Below, one piece after another: positions 37,009 through 48,903 of a stretch of DNA of 64,000 nucleotides. A program made the position numbers and the translations under genes. The stretch comes from Buxus sempervirens (lineage: Eukaryota > Streptophyta > Magnoliopsida > Buxales > Buxaceae), in the NCBI GenBank assembly GCA_947561395.2, contig OX387182.1, forward strand, positions 39,921,949 to 39,985,948, in the 5' to 3' direction. The notes below the pieces were generated by a model, which saw only the letters and a list, made by a program, of their open reading frames with translations, was not told where the DNA came from and searched no databases. The number at the start of each line of letters is the position of its first letter. Within the stretch, counting starts at the first letter, position 1.

Positions 37009-38175
37009 AGGTTGGCAGGTCAATTCTTACTAAGTGGTGGTCAGTTGTACAATAGATCACACAATGATATACTGGTTAGATGTGTTGCAAAGACCGAGTC
37101 AGAAAGGTTAGTTGAAACGGTACATGGAGGAGTGTGTGGACCCCATATGAATGGGCATATGCTTGCCAAGAAGATTCTGCGATTGGGATATTACTGGTCG
37201 ACTATGGAGCATGATTGCTATATACACGTCAAAAGGTGTCATTTATGCCAAGTGTATGTGGATAACAAGAATGCACCCCCAAGTGAATTACACAGCATGA
37301 CATCTCCATGGCCCTTCTCCATGTGGGGTATAGACGTCATTGGGATGATCTCTCCAAAGGCATCAAATGGACACAGGTTTATATTTGTAGCAATCGACTA
37401 CTTCACCAAGTGGGTAGAGGCAGCTTCATATGCAAACATTACAAGTAGCCACGCTTTGAAATTCTTGAAGCATAATATCATTTGTCGCTACGGTTTGCCA
37501 AGCGCCATAGTATCAGACAATGCTTCAAACCTTAAGAACAAGGACATGAGAAAGATGTGTGAACAGTTTCAGATTACCCACCACAAGTCAGCTCTGTATA
37601 GACCAAAGATGAATGGGGCAGTGGAAGCAGCAAATAAGAACATAAAGAAGATCATTCAGAAGATGGTAGTGAGTTTTAAAGATTGGCATGAAATGCTGCC
37701 ACTTGCTCTACATGCTTACAGAACCTCAATTCGAACTTCTACAGGGGCAACCCCGTACTCTTTAGTATATGGAATGGAAGCAGTTTTACCAGTGGAAGTA
37801 GAAATACCTTCACTAAGAGTGCTAATGGAAGCTAAATTAGAAGAAGCTGAATGGATACAATCAAGACATGATCAACTCAATCTAATAGAGGAAAAGCGAT
37901 TAAAGGCGCTTTGTCATGGCCAATTGTATCAGAAGAGAATGGCCAGGGCTTACAATAAGAAGGTGAAGCCCAGAACTTTCCAAGAAGGAAATTTAGTATT
38001 GAAGAAAATTTTACCCTTTTTGGAAGACCCTCGGGGAAAATTCAAACCAAATTGAGAAGGACCTTACATTGTCAAGAAGGTCCTATCAGGGGGTGCTCTC
38101 ATCTTAACAGAAATGGATGGGAAGGATTTTCCTGAGCCAATTAACTCTGATGCAGTAAAGAGATATTTTCCATGA
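37009..38175 (+). pseudogene. int: Integrase (element A)
   Basis: In frame with RT-RNase H after the TAG. The zinc domain (HGGVCGPHMNGH ... CHLCQ) is complete. The catalytic core has D in WGIDVIG, D in VSDNASN and E in GAVEAANKN. The C-terminal domain ends YFP at 38175 but is interrupted by a TGA (38053-38055) where relatives have Trp. Only these two stops prevent a continuous RT-integrase frame. Confidence 0.92.
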
Positions 38176-39111
38176 ATGAATATTACTAGGAAATGATCTG
38201 AGGCCATTTTTCCTTATATCCCAAAATTTGCATCCCTAGTCAAGCCAATTTGAGCCTGTTCGTCTTTTTTGTTAAACCTAAACTGGACTTACAGTCTTAT
38301 ACTGGGGCAAGGCCAATAAGGGCAAAGCCAATAGGGGCAAAAAGAAAAAAATGAAAAAAAAATAGGGGCAAATGAAAGCCAAATACAAAAGAAGAGGAAT
38401 GGGATTGAATTCACCATGACTGTAAGTCCGGTTGACCCATTTTTCACACTTAAAAAATTTTTGAGCCTTTAATACCTTTTCTTTCATAAACCGAGCTTAG
38501 CCTTTGTTTCGTCCTATTATTAAGCCCTCGGTGATTTTAGTATATTCATTCAACTTTCAAAGTAAGATTGGTGATGACAGAATGCAGAAGCTGACCCTAG
38601 TGAAAACCGTAATTGGCACTAGAGGCAATAAGGGCAAAAAGAAAAAAATAGAAAAAAAAAAGAAAAAAAAATCAAAAGGTTGAGTTGATCATGTGGTACA
38701 AGTCTGAAGTCAGCATGAGTACTGGAAACTGAACAGATTAGCAGGGTCAATCATGAAGGTAAAACCATTAGGGGATGATTCTAAAGGTCACAGGTAGACA
38801 GATTTGGTCTCTCCCTATTGCTTGGACTCCCCTTTTCATTATTCAACCTGATTTTAATTCCTTTGATTATATGTGATTAAGTGTTTTGGATCAGCTTTAA
38901 AAAAAAAAAAAAAAAAACTATACTTTGGCCAGTGATGAGAAATGAAATACTTTTTCATAAAACTTCTGTTTTTACAAGCATCTGAGAATTCTGAGGCCAA
39001 TAATATAAAACCTATTTTTGAATTAAATCTATTATCTTTCCACTAATGGAGTTTGCTTTTGTATAAAAGTATGAAAAAAATAAGAAGAAAAAGAAAAGAA
39101 GATAAAAGAAT
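38176..39111 (+). other. Element A region between pol and antisense gene 1
   Basis: No gene. Contains repeated short AGGGGCAA/AAGGGCAAA motifs (38300-38370 and 38620-38645) and an A run at 38899-38917. It lies between the convergent ends of pol (plus) and aORF1 (minus), so both transcripts would end here. Confidence 0.5.
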
Positions 39112-40897
39112 CTAATCCCTACTTCCTAACTGCTCCTCAAGCTCCCTAATCCTAGCTGCCTGAGTTGCAATGATTCCAGAAGCTCCTTCTGCATTAGGAT
39201 CACTCAAAAAGGAGATGATCTCATCTGAAAGAGAATGCTTGATCTTCAACGCCCTAAGGTCGGCCAAGGAATCCTGATATTTCTTCCGCATCGCTCGGAC
39301 TTCAAAGCGACGAGCCTGCCTTTGTTCTTCAAGTTTCTTCTCTATGGCAATGCGGCCAGACTTCTGCTCTTCAAGTTTCCTCTCCAGATCAATGACTTTT
39401 ATCCTGAGCTCTTGAGCCTCCCGTACCCAAATTTGTTGAAGCCGCTTATGGGTTGCCCTTTCAGACTCCAGAATGTCCTCATAGGTAGGAGGAAGAACTG
39501 CAGGAGGATCCTCTGGTACTGGGGCATGACTCTGCACCTGCTCTTTGATCCAAAAGTGATAGTCCTTCACATGGGACTCAGAAAAGACAGGACCCCGCAG
39601 AAAGCGAACATAGGACCACTCATTCATTAATTGAGCATTTAGCCCCATGGTGGCTGATGTAAGTGGCCCTACAAGGCTCTCATAGCCAGTAGGGATCATA
39701 ATTCCCTGGGTCACTCCAAACTGTCGAAGAACCCTCAAAGGAAGATAGAGAACAGCAGATTTCAAGCCTGCCAGGACCAGAAAGTTCCTATCTCTAAAGC
39801 TGATTACTGTCTCTGGATTGGGTTGATAAGTGCCAGGCCATCTCACTTGATCATCCTAGAGAGTACCCAAGAAAGTGAACCAACCTTGCTTGCCGCCCTG
39901 GATGTTAGGACACCCCCTATTGCTCATCAAAACAGGAACTTTCAATCTTGGAAAGAAACGACGAGTTATCTCTTCAACCTAGCTAAGGTGGTCAAGCAAC
40001 CAAAGCTGCAGAAAAGGGGAGTATTTCAATTTATTTCCAAAAAGAAAAAAAAAAGAAAAAGAAAAAAAAGAAAAAGAAAAAAAAGAAAAAGAAAAAAAAG
40101 AAAGAAAAAAAAGAAAAAAAAAAGAAGAAAAAAAAGAAGAAGGAAAAGAAAAGAAAGAAAAAAAAAAGAAAAGAAAAAAAATATATGTATATTTTTACCT
40201 GTAGGATAGGGGCGCAGGCAAGGAAGCGCTTCTTCTTTCTAAAATAGCAGTCAGTAAGGGCCTGGTATATCTCTGCTAAGATCATAGGGGCCAACCTCTC
40301 ACGTTCCCTAACTTGGCAGATAACTGAGATGAGAGCCAAATCAACCTGGTCATCACCCCATGGAAAAAGCAACTGATTGACCACTACCAGAGTCAAAGCA
40401 TTAAACCTGGAATCCTTGTCCCCACTCCTTAGAAGTTTTTCAGTCAAAAAGGTCTTGGACAAGGTCAATAGGGTATTAGAATTCCCTAAGTCTTTCTTCC
40501 CTATACCCAAGAAAGTGGAAGCCTCCTTTTTGTAGCTAGGCTTTAGGGGCGGGTTCACAACTTTTTCAGAAAATTTTAAGCCAAGGATGGTTTCAATTTC
40601 TTCTATGGTAGGAGTTATCTCTTTATCATCAAAGCGGAAGAGATTCAGTTCAGGAACCCAGTGTCCAATCAAAGCTTCAATGATTTCCCACTTAAAGGGA
40701 ATTTTAGGGAGGTGTAGGATATGCCCTAAGTGGATAGAATCCTAGCGAATTTCCTCATCAAGGGTCATGGAGTTAACCCATCTATCGTAGAAGGAGTCCA
40801 CAATATTGTACCTGGTAAGATGAGGAGGTTTTGATCTAACAGGTTGTCTTGCAGGAGGAGATTCAACGACAGAAGAGAACGGTGTAGGGGAAGCCAT
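39112..40897 (-). pseudogene. aORF1: antisense DUF7745-like protein with coiled coil, 2 exons
   Basis: Encoded opposite to gag-pol. Exons 40897-40199 (233 codons) and 40005-39112 (298 codons, including stop) join with GT-AG and phase 0. The ATG at 40897 follows a TATA box at 40997-40989. The N-terminal two thirds show the DUF7745/PMD-like fold: WEIIEALIGHWVPELNLFRF, ITPTIEEIETILGL, LVVVNQLLFPWG and APMILAEIYQALTDC. The C-terminus (from about 39480) is a long heptad-rich coiled coil. Three in-frame stops, all TAG (40744-40742, 39981-39979, 39858-39856), inactivate this copy while the splice sites and frame stay intact. Antisense extra ORFs are known in Tat-lineage retrotransposons; function unknown. 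The family name is from memory. Confidence 0.75.
40006..40198 (-). other. Intron of aORF1 with long pyrimidine tract
   Basis: 193 bp. Donor GTAAAA, acceptor TTTTCTGCAG. About 150 nt are almost pure pyrimidine on the coding strand (A/G on plus, 40037-40190), giving accidental Lys/Arg and Phe open frames. Confidence 0.75.
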
Positions 40898-40988
40898 GGA
40901 AGCGCCAAAGAAGCCAAGGAAAGCGAGAAAAGACGTGCTCAGGGAGTTTTCCAACTATTAAAAGTGTCACAATGACGTTCCCCATGAG

Positions 40989-40997
40989 TTTATATAG
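40989..40997 (-). promoter_or_regulatory. TATA box of antisense gene aORF1
   Basis: CTATATAAA on the minus strand, about 92 bp upstream of the aORF1 ATG and 36 bp downstream of the palindrome array at 41033-41152. This suggests an internal antisense promoter. Confidence 0.6.
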
Positions 40998-41032
40998 AAA
41001 AAATCGTAAGGCAGTAAATTCCGTAATTATCA

Positions 41033-41152
41033 TACGGGCAAAGCGCGCCCGTATAGGAAATACGAACACCCCTGACCGTGAAAACTTCACGGGCAGAGTG
41101 CGCCCATAGTAACTTTACGGGCATAGCTTGCTCGTAGATTAAGTACGGTTCC
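41033..41152. repeat. ACGGGC palindrome array upstream of aORF1
   Basis: ACGGGCAAAGCGCGCCCGT, ACGGGCAGAGTGCGCCCAT and ACGGGCATAGCTTGCTCGT hairpins, with single ACGGTC/ACGGTT motifs between. Same motif family as in the LTRs and leader of A. Confidence 0.88.
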
Positions 41153-41366
41153 TTCGAAAAAATGCAAAAAAATGGGAATTTTTAATTTCCTTGGTTTTCT
41201 AAGCTTCATCTGTCCCTGTTTTAACATTCATCATGAATAAAAACTTAAAAGAAAGAAGGAAAGAACACAAATGAATGAAAATTAAACTTCTTTTATATAT
41301 ATATGAGAATGTTTACATCACTTTTGTCAAAAATAAAAATGTATATGAAAAATCCTAATCTACTGT
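41153..41366. other. Spacer between the two antisense genes
   Basis: AT-rich, no gene. It would hold the 3' end of aORF2 and the upstream side of the aORF1 promoter. Confidence 0.45.
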
Positions 41367-42578
41367 CTATGCAGGTCCGCCCCTACGGCCACGGCCTCGT
41401 CCTCTGCCTCGACCACGGCCTGAAGATCGCCTGCGCTCAAAGACATGCCGCACAATATTGCGGGCTGTGCTACGAGTCATCCTGCTCAAAACAGACTGAA
41501 TATCATACCACATATATAAAGGCACAAGGCCAGCAGTGGGATGATCAGGAGGGACGTACCCTGAAGTATCTACATAGCCCGTAGACTCGGGATCAGAATC
41601 AGTACGGGAAGAATCCGTAGAAGGATCAGCAGCAGCAGGCGTCTCCTCTACAACCTCCATAGCAGGACCAGCAGGAGCAGATGTCACAGGTATATCAGCA
41701 TCCACCTCAGGCACAGGATCAACTGTAACCTCCTCCATCACCACGGCCTCCACGGTAGGCTCTACCACAGCGGCGTCCATAGCCGACTCCATATCTACAT
41801 TAGCAGATGCATCAGGAGCAGTCTCAGCTACTGGGACAGACTCGGCACATCCTCAGCAACAGGTACAATATCAGCCTCGATCTCAGGCTCTGCTGCAGAT
41901 GCCTCTACTGGACTGGGAGACGTCACGAACTCCACCCGTGCCACAGAAAATACATCATCCCGAAAATGTATAGGCACAGGTGAAGCAGGTGAAGAAGGGC
42001 TGGCTGTGTCCTCCTGAAACTAAGAGAAGGAATTTCAGTCAGAACAAGACAAACTAATGCAAGAGCAGGAATGGAAATAAAAGAAGAAATTAACCTGAGT
42101 GTAAGATGGACCCGCCTGGTCCTGTGCATCAGATGGACCCTCCTGGCCCTGTGCTCTGGCTAGCTGCCCCCGGAGGTCTGAAATGGTGATATAGAGGGCA
42201 TCCCGCTCAGCAATCGCATCATCCCGCTGGCGCTCTAGATCAGCATATCGAGACCGGATCTCTGCCAACTGAGCCTCCTGAAATAGAAAAGAAAGGGTCA
42301 GAAAATGTCAAGAACAAATGAAAATAGAAAGGTGAAAAGGAAGAAGGCATACCGTAGTGTCATAAGCCCTAATCACTACCCCTCCAATCTCAGTGACTCC
42401 GCCACGGACAGGCATAGGTGGCATGAGGCACCCAACTGAAGCTCGCCTGAACCAGGCATCATAGTCACCCTCCTCCAATAATGTCTCTGCCTCAGTCCAA
42501 TCCAGGAACTGGACAGGATCAACAGGCATAGGAGGGTAGGAAGGAGTAGTATCTGGCGGGATGGCAGGAATCCGCGGC

Positions 42579-45500
42579 TGTAAAATCCCTAATTTTTAAT
42601 GGAATTAAAAATTTATTAGTTTAGTAATTAAGTTAATGTTAATTAGTAAATTTCAAAGAAATAAGGCCAAGAAGTTAAATCCCGGACTTTTGGTCAAACC
42701 AGAAGGGTTAAGTATATTTAATTAAGGAGTATTGTTTAAATATTATTTGATTGGTTTGGGATGGTCGGATGATGTGGCAGATAAGGGATCATGGCCATCT
42801 ATCTTTGCTGGTGTAGGAAAAAGTTGAGGAGTGCCAAATCATGGAATCATGCTTTAAACAAAAAAAAATTCTGGCGGCTATATATAAACAGCAATGGCTC
42901 TTTTGTTTAATTCATTTAGACATTGAGCAGCCATTGGGAGATCTTAGAGAGAAGAAGGAGATGAAGAGCTCGGGTTTCAAATAATCCAATCTGGAAATTC
43001 TGTGGAGATTAAAAAGCTTCCATCAGAACAGTTGTCTCTGTTAGAAGTTGTAACGCCCCGGATCCGAGTCACATGAAAAACCCGTAACTCGTCTCCAGAG
43101 GTTATTATAAAACACAGGATCGCAATATCAGAGTGAAGGAAAAACATGAATACAACAATAGCTATATAACAGAGTGCGCTAAAATATTCCCAAACTAAAA
43201 TAAAACTCACATGTCCAAGTAACTACCCGCAAGTATTGAGCTCTCCAAGAGTATCTGAAAACAAAACGAAAGCAACGGAGTGAGATATGAATATCCCAGT
43301 GAGCAGCACATGCATGCACAAATACATTTATTTCAGTTCTAAAACATGCCACGGTTATAAACCATATACAATGATGATAACACACATATTCCGAATAATC
43401 CGACTAAACTTCAATAATCCAATTCATATCAGTGCGGAAAACCATCAGGTAAATCAAGCAATAACAATCCGTTTCCAATCCCGAAGATATCGATAAAATA
43501 ATGATTAACTGACAACAACATAGCAATTAATCATAATTTCGTATCTCAGGATATAATTCCAGATATAACAATGTCATATAACACAAAGCCTTCTCATAAC
43601 CATGCCCACGCCTCCAAATGTATATCCGGCCTACTCAGGGTTTCGGATATTGAAATGACTGCGTCATCCAATGCAGACCTACTCCCTGGGTTTCTGCATT
43701 GACAACCAGGCCTACTCAGGGTTTCTGGCTGCTCTACACCGCCGGGAGGTACAATACCCAATAATCGGTAAACGATATTCCATGAACCATAAATACCAAC
43801 ATACCAGCGAATAAAACATATCACGTCAAACAAAATCAAATACCAACATTGGTCAATGTCATGACTATTGTTTAGTTGATAAATTAAACATGCCAAGTAG
43901 ACACTCCACACCTCCATGTACACAGTTCCGGCCTACTCAGGGTTTCGGAAACTCTGGAATGACGGCCTACTCAGGGTTTCGTCATCCAATGCAGGCCTAC
44001 TCCCCGGGTTTCTGCATTGACAACCAGGCCTACTCAGGGTTTCTGGCTGCTCTACACCGGTCGTGGCAACACACAAGGCCATGCAATTTCAACAACCAAC
44101 AATAACATTACATTACTAAGCTTAGACTCTGGATCCAGGACAAGCTAGACCAAAACAGTAAAACATCGTATAATCTCAATACCAATATCAAAGTAAAACC
44201 ATTCATTCCACATCATGTAAAACCCATCACAGTTCATCACCTGTCCCTCTGGACCAAGCAGTATCTCAAGTACTTTCAGCATTTTCTCATTTTCGTAACA
44301 CATGCCATTCGGAAACAGAACTCAATTCATTCATACCAAGGAAATCCTCACAATACATTTACAGTTTCCAAACATGTGAAACCAGAATAGAATAACTCCT
44401 CAATCAAAACAGTGTATAAAACAGAGTGAATGTAACTGGTAACTCTTAATGGTTTGGCATCCGGCACAACACTCATAAATAACCTAAATTCAACTTGGAA
44501 GCTTTTAAGAAGTTAACTAAATTTTCCTCTAATAATTTCACAGGCAAAGTAGATCCCAAAGTTCCCAAACAAGTGAATAGTGAAGTGGTTTAACCCTTAA
44601 GACACCCAATTACTCTTGGCTAATTCAGATTTCCATTTCAGTAAGTAAAATAGGGTAGGCGCTCACTTCCTGAGGTGGGCGCTAGGTGGACGTCGGTCGG
44701 CGGTAAGAAAAATAGGGTAAAAGTTGCTTCCGCTCACTCGACGCTAGGTGAGCGTGAGATAGGCGTGAGCTGAGCGCCAGGTTCGCGCGAGCCGAGCGGC
44801 CGGTTTTCGAGTGCACGCGAGCTGAGCGCCAGGTTCGCGCGAGCTCGGCGGTAAGTCGAATTTTAACGGGGCGTCTAGCTAAGAGGTGAGCGGCAGTGCG
44901 CGCCGGGTTCGCGGATACCCCCTGCGATTTCCAGTTCTCTGTAAATTCGAGATCTATATCTCTGGCTGGTTTGTTTCGGTCTATTATTTCTCCAATACCC
45001 TCCTAGTACTCCCAGAAGACTTCCCAACCATATTTGGATTTAATTTAAATACATTTAATTTCAAGATAAAATTTCGGTCTCCGACTCTGTTTCATGCCAT
45101 TCCAGAAAACCAAAAGAAAACCAGAAAACTCATACATCACTTAAAATACAAACCATGCATAAGAATAAGCTCACGAAAACATCAAACACAAAACCAGTTG
45201 TAAATCAGTGCTACTCACCTGTATACGCTTATCCCAGAATAAAAGCTTATTTCACAACCGGCCGAGCACGACTCCGGCTGCGCGCGAAGATGAAAGGGTA
45301 GCCACACGAATACTCTGCTCACGAGAGAAATAACCCGCAGAAATCCGACTCCAATAACCTCCTAGTAATTCTTCCGATTCTTGTTCTTCACGGGAATAAC
45401 CCTAATCGCCATTAACAGCCGCAATCGCCAAGTCGCCCAGTTCTCCAGATAACAAGACTAACGAAAAATATTTCCATAAGTATGATACGAGTATTCGTTT

Positions 45501-48500
45501 AAACCCAAACCCTAATTTCCCCTTTTGGTATATTTACCTTGCGATACATACGCCGCTCGATAACTCTTTAAACCCTTGATCCTATGCGCGCTCGCCCACT
45601 GAAAACCCTACATTTTCCCGCATCCACTTAAGCTTATTCTCCTTGACAACTAATGACCACAAATCTCCAGCAATAAATAAATTTTGATTAAGCCTGTCCA
45701 TAAATCCATGTGTTCATACTTTTGCATATATTTTATTTTATCTACTATTTTATATTGTTTATTATTTTTTTTTTCTACTCAAAACTGGGGTTTTACAGAA
45801 GTGGAGCTGAGAGCACCTGCTGTTCACTCCCAATTCACCAAGATCAGGTTGGATTTTCAATTCCAAATTTATTTGTGTAGGTTAGCATTGAATTGCTGCA
45901 TTTTCGTTCAAGATCTACTGTTATTCTAGATCTGAACTCAGATCTGAATTGTTCTAATCAGATTAAGGAAATTCCAGAAAAAAAAAATAGTTGACGGCTA
46001 AGCTGATTTGGACTGTTGGGTTTGTGTTTGAGAAATTAAGAGGATTCTAAGCTGCGTATTGTCTTCAAATCTGTAAGTAGCACAAACTATTTCATTTTAG
46101 ATGATTTAAACTGGGATTTGTTTCAGCCTTGAACTAGAGATCTGCGGAGCCCCTGTTTTACTGTGTTTTTGTGTCCAGATCTAATCCCGTATGTAGTTGT
46201 AGCTGAAACTCATATTGAGAATTTGTATGTGCCTTTAACGTAAGTATCATATTATAATTTCGGTTTAGTCGTTTAAAATCAAGAAATGGAGTTTGTCTTA
46301 AACTGGAGATTTATAGTTCTGAGTATACAGAATTGGCATTCTACACCTGGTTAATAGCTAATTTTGATTGAATGAAATTCTGGAAATGTGGTTATGAATG
46401 AGCATGCGAAATTGGATTCCCTGTTCTTGTTTAGTCATGGTCGATTGGACATGGATGGTTCTAAAATTGGTTTCAAGCAAGAATTAAAGATAGGATTGCT
46501 GAGTTAGCAAGAGTATTAAACTGTATTGGAAATGATGAACAGGAGAACACATGGATTAGTTGATTGGGGAATTAGCATATTATTGATATAGCAGAAATTG
46601 TAAAGGAATTTCTACGAGTGGCTAATGTTTGTAATATGGTCTGAATGACTTAAATAAACTCAAAGTGAGTAGCCGAATCCTGTTTTGCTGTTTTGAATCC
46701 AAATCTGTTTAAACTTTATACTTGTTTCAATTAAATTCTCAGGCCAAAGCTGTAGGTTAGTAGGAGTAATATTGTTATGTTGGAAATGATTTTTAGTTAC
46801 AAATATTATGAAAGTACATGTTATAAGTAGGATGCATATTGCTGTACCTGAACTGAGTTTAGAGAAATGGCATGCCCAACTAATGAGAGTGTTATGGATT
46901 AGTGACTACAGAATTTTGAATGAGTGCTTAAGGTATACATATAGTGATTAAGATGATCCTAGATATAGTTGGATGCTCAAATCTGTATTTAGCCTTGCAG
47001 GGGTTGTCTTTGAGCAGAGTTGGTTTTATATAGTTAAATGTATGTGGTGGTAGTTAATTAATGAAAGAATGTCTTGATAACCAGGTTGAACACAGCATAA
47101 TTGATATGCTAATTATTGGGGAGATGAATTGAGGTTGTAGCATAGAACCTCAGTCAAAAGAAGGGCACGAGTGGCTGAGTTCATGCAAATATTGCCAGCT
47201 CTCTTATTTAGATTGGCTAGTTGTTATTAATCTCAACTAATGGATTACTCTTAGGGAGTTTAATTGGAAGTTATTAAGAGATTTTGAGGTATAGGAGGCA
47301 CTGAAAAATGTGAGCATATCTAAGGTATAAATTTATGAAATCAGAAACCTGTATTAGTTAAGTATTTGAGCATTCTTAGAATACTGAAACTAGTCGAACA
47401 CATACACATTTTAATTTATGAAACACAATTGGGAAAGATGTTGGAAGGATTGATTAGAAATGATAAAAGGAGAGTGGAGGGAGTAAATAAGGACTGAATT
47501 GAACATATATATCAGGAGTTATAGTCGAATAAGCAAGATGAATATTCAGATTTGTGAAAGGTGAATTAGGTGTAATAGAGTTACAGGTTGAGACTAAATG
47601 AATGGTTTATTCGAGGTTCAGATCCTATCTAAGATTTTGGGTCAAATAATAGAGAATAATTACTGAATTTGGGATAACCAAGAGGAGGAAATTTATGGGT
47701 CTTCATAGATGAGATAGAAGTATTAATAGCAAACATTAAAGGTTTATGTTAAAGAGAGTAAACTAAGGTTAATAATTATAGAAAGAGCCACTGTTTGGGC
47801 ACAAGTTAATTAATTCAGGTCTGAATTTAGTAATGCTATTTAATTCTAGTTTTGACATTCGAATTTGCCGGTTTAGCCGAAATTGAGCAATTCCCCTAAC
47901 TTTGACCATAAAGAGGGAAATTTTATGCGATACTTTGAAAAAGAGCTTGGAATCAAATTATTTTGGTGAAAGGTAATTATTTGTTTTCTCTTTGTACTTG
48001 AACAATGTTTTTGATGGTTTGATGGCTGTTGCCTCCGTGTATCTCGGGGATGCCCGTGTAGCTCGGGATGATATTATTGAGATTTAGATGAGTTGTGCTT
48101 GCTGGTTTTCACTATTGGTTTTGGTTATAGAGTCTAGTGGGCATAGCTCGATATGGATCCATGTTAGGAGCTAGATAGTGGGAAGGATTGTCCTTTGCTA
48201 GTCGTAACACTTTGTTACGTACGCGTTCCATCGTGTATCTCGATGAGGCCTTCACTGTATCTGGTTGGCTACGGCTATGTTTGGGATAGTACATGCCAAC
48301 CCATTACTGTATCTGAATGGGTTCTCCTGCAATAAGTCGATGACCGTGTAGCTCGGCTTCGCTCATAAGCCGGGAGGTGGCATAGTGAGCATGGTCTTAC
48401 ACTAGTTAAAGGCAGTCTTATTTCATGAGTCCTGCGGTGACTTATCAACTATTGATTTGATGTTACATATATATTTGTTGAACTGGATTATTTCTGTATT

Positions 48501-48903
48501 TTATACTGATTGATTGGATTACTGTTGAAATACTCAGATTATTCGGAACTGAGGTGTTATCGCTACTGTTGCATAATTTACAATTGTATCATATTTTAGA
48601 ACTGATGAACTGTATTTGAGCATGCATGTGCTGCTTACTGGGATATTCGTATCTCATTCTTTTCCGTTTTGTTTTGTTTTCAGATTCTGGTAAGGACGGC
48701 ACCAGCGGGTATATGCTTGGTTCATGTGAGGTAGTCTCGGTTATAGTGTCTTATTGTTGAGTTTGGGTTATAGTGCATTATGATTATCCAGTTAATGTTT
48801 TATTCATTTTTTTCCTTCGCTCTGATTTGCTATCCTGGGTTATATAATAACCTTCGAAGATAAGTTCGGTTTTCTCTACGTAACTTGGATTCGGGGCGTT
48901 ACA
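42579..48903 (+). mobile_element. Solo LTR (outer), TGTAACGCCCC family, inside aORF2
   Basis: Starts TGTAAAATCCC and ends GGGGCGTTACA, so it is inverted relative to solo LTRs (i)-(iii). A TATA box (CTATATATAAA, 42878-42888) about 300 bp from the start supports plus-strand transcription. About 3.57 kb once the nested LTR is removed. Flanks gcggc (42574-42578) and gcagc (48904-48908) are a TSD with one mismatch. It interrupts exon 4 of aORF2, whose frame resumes exactly when the LTR and one TSD copy are ignored. 46100-47990 is plain AT-rich LTR sequence; 48030-48370 has repeated CGTGTAGCTCGG/CGTGTATCTCG motifs. Confidence 0.82.
43049..45797 (-). mobile_element. Solo LTR (iii), nested in the outer solo LTR
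   Basis: 2,749 bp from TGTAACGCCCC to GGGGTTTTACA with perfect TSDs gaagt (43044-43048 and 45798-45802). It contains two copies of the CTACTCAGGGTTTC block (43627-43735 and 43930-44050) where solo LTR (i) has one, and a GC-rich block at 44650-44870 with CGCGAGCTGAGCGCCAGGTT repeated. No coding sequence. Confidence 0.92.

Noticed and set aside
39823-40209. Plus-strand Lys/Arg-rich open frame
   Set aside because: It reads the purine side of the pyrimidine tract in the aORF1 intron; low complexity.
42977-45203. Small frames in solo LTR (iii)
   Set aside because: Inside an LTR with proven TSDs; none shows a recognisable domain.
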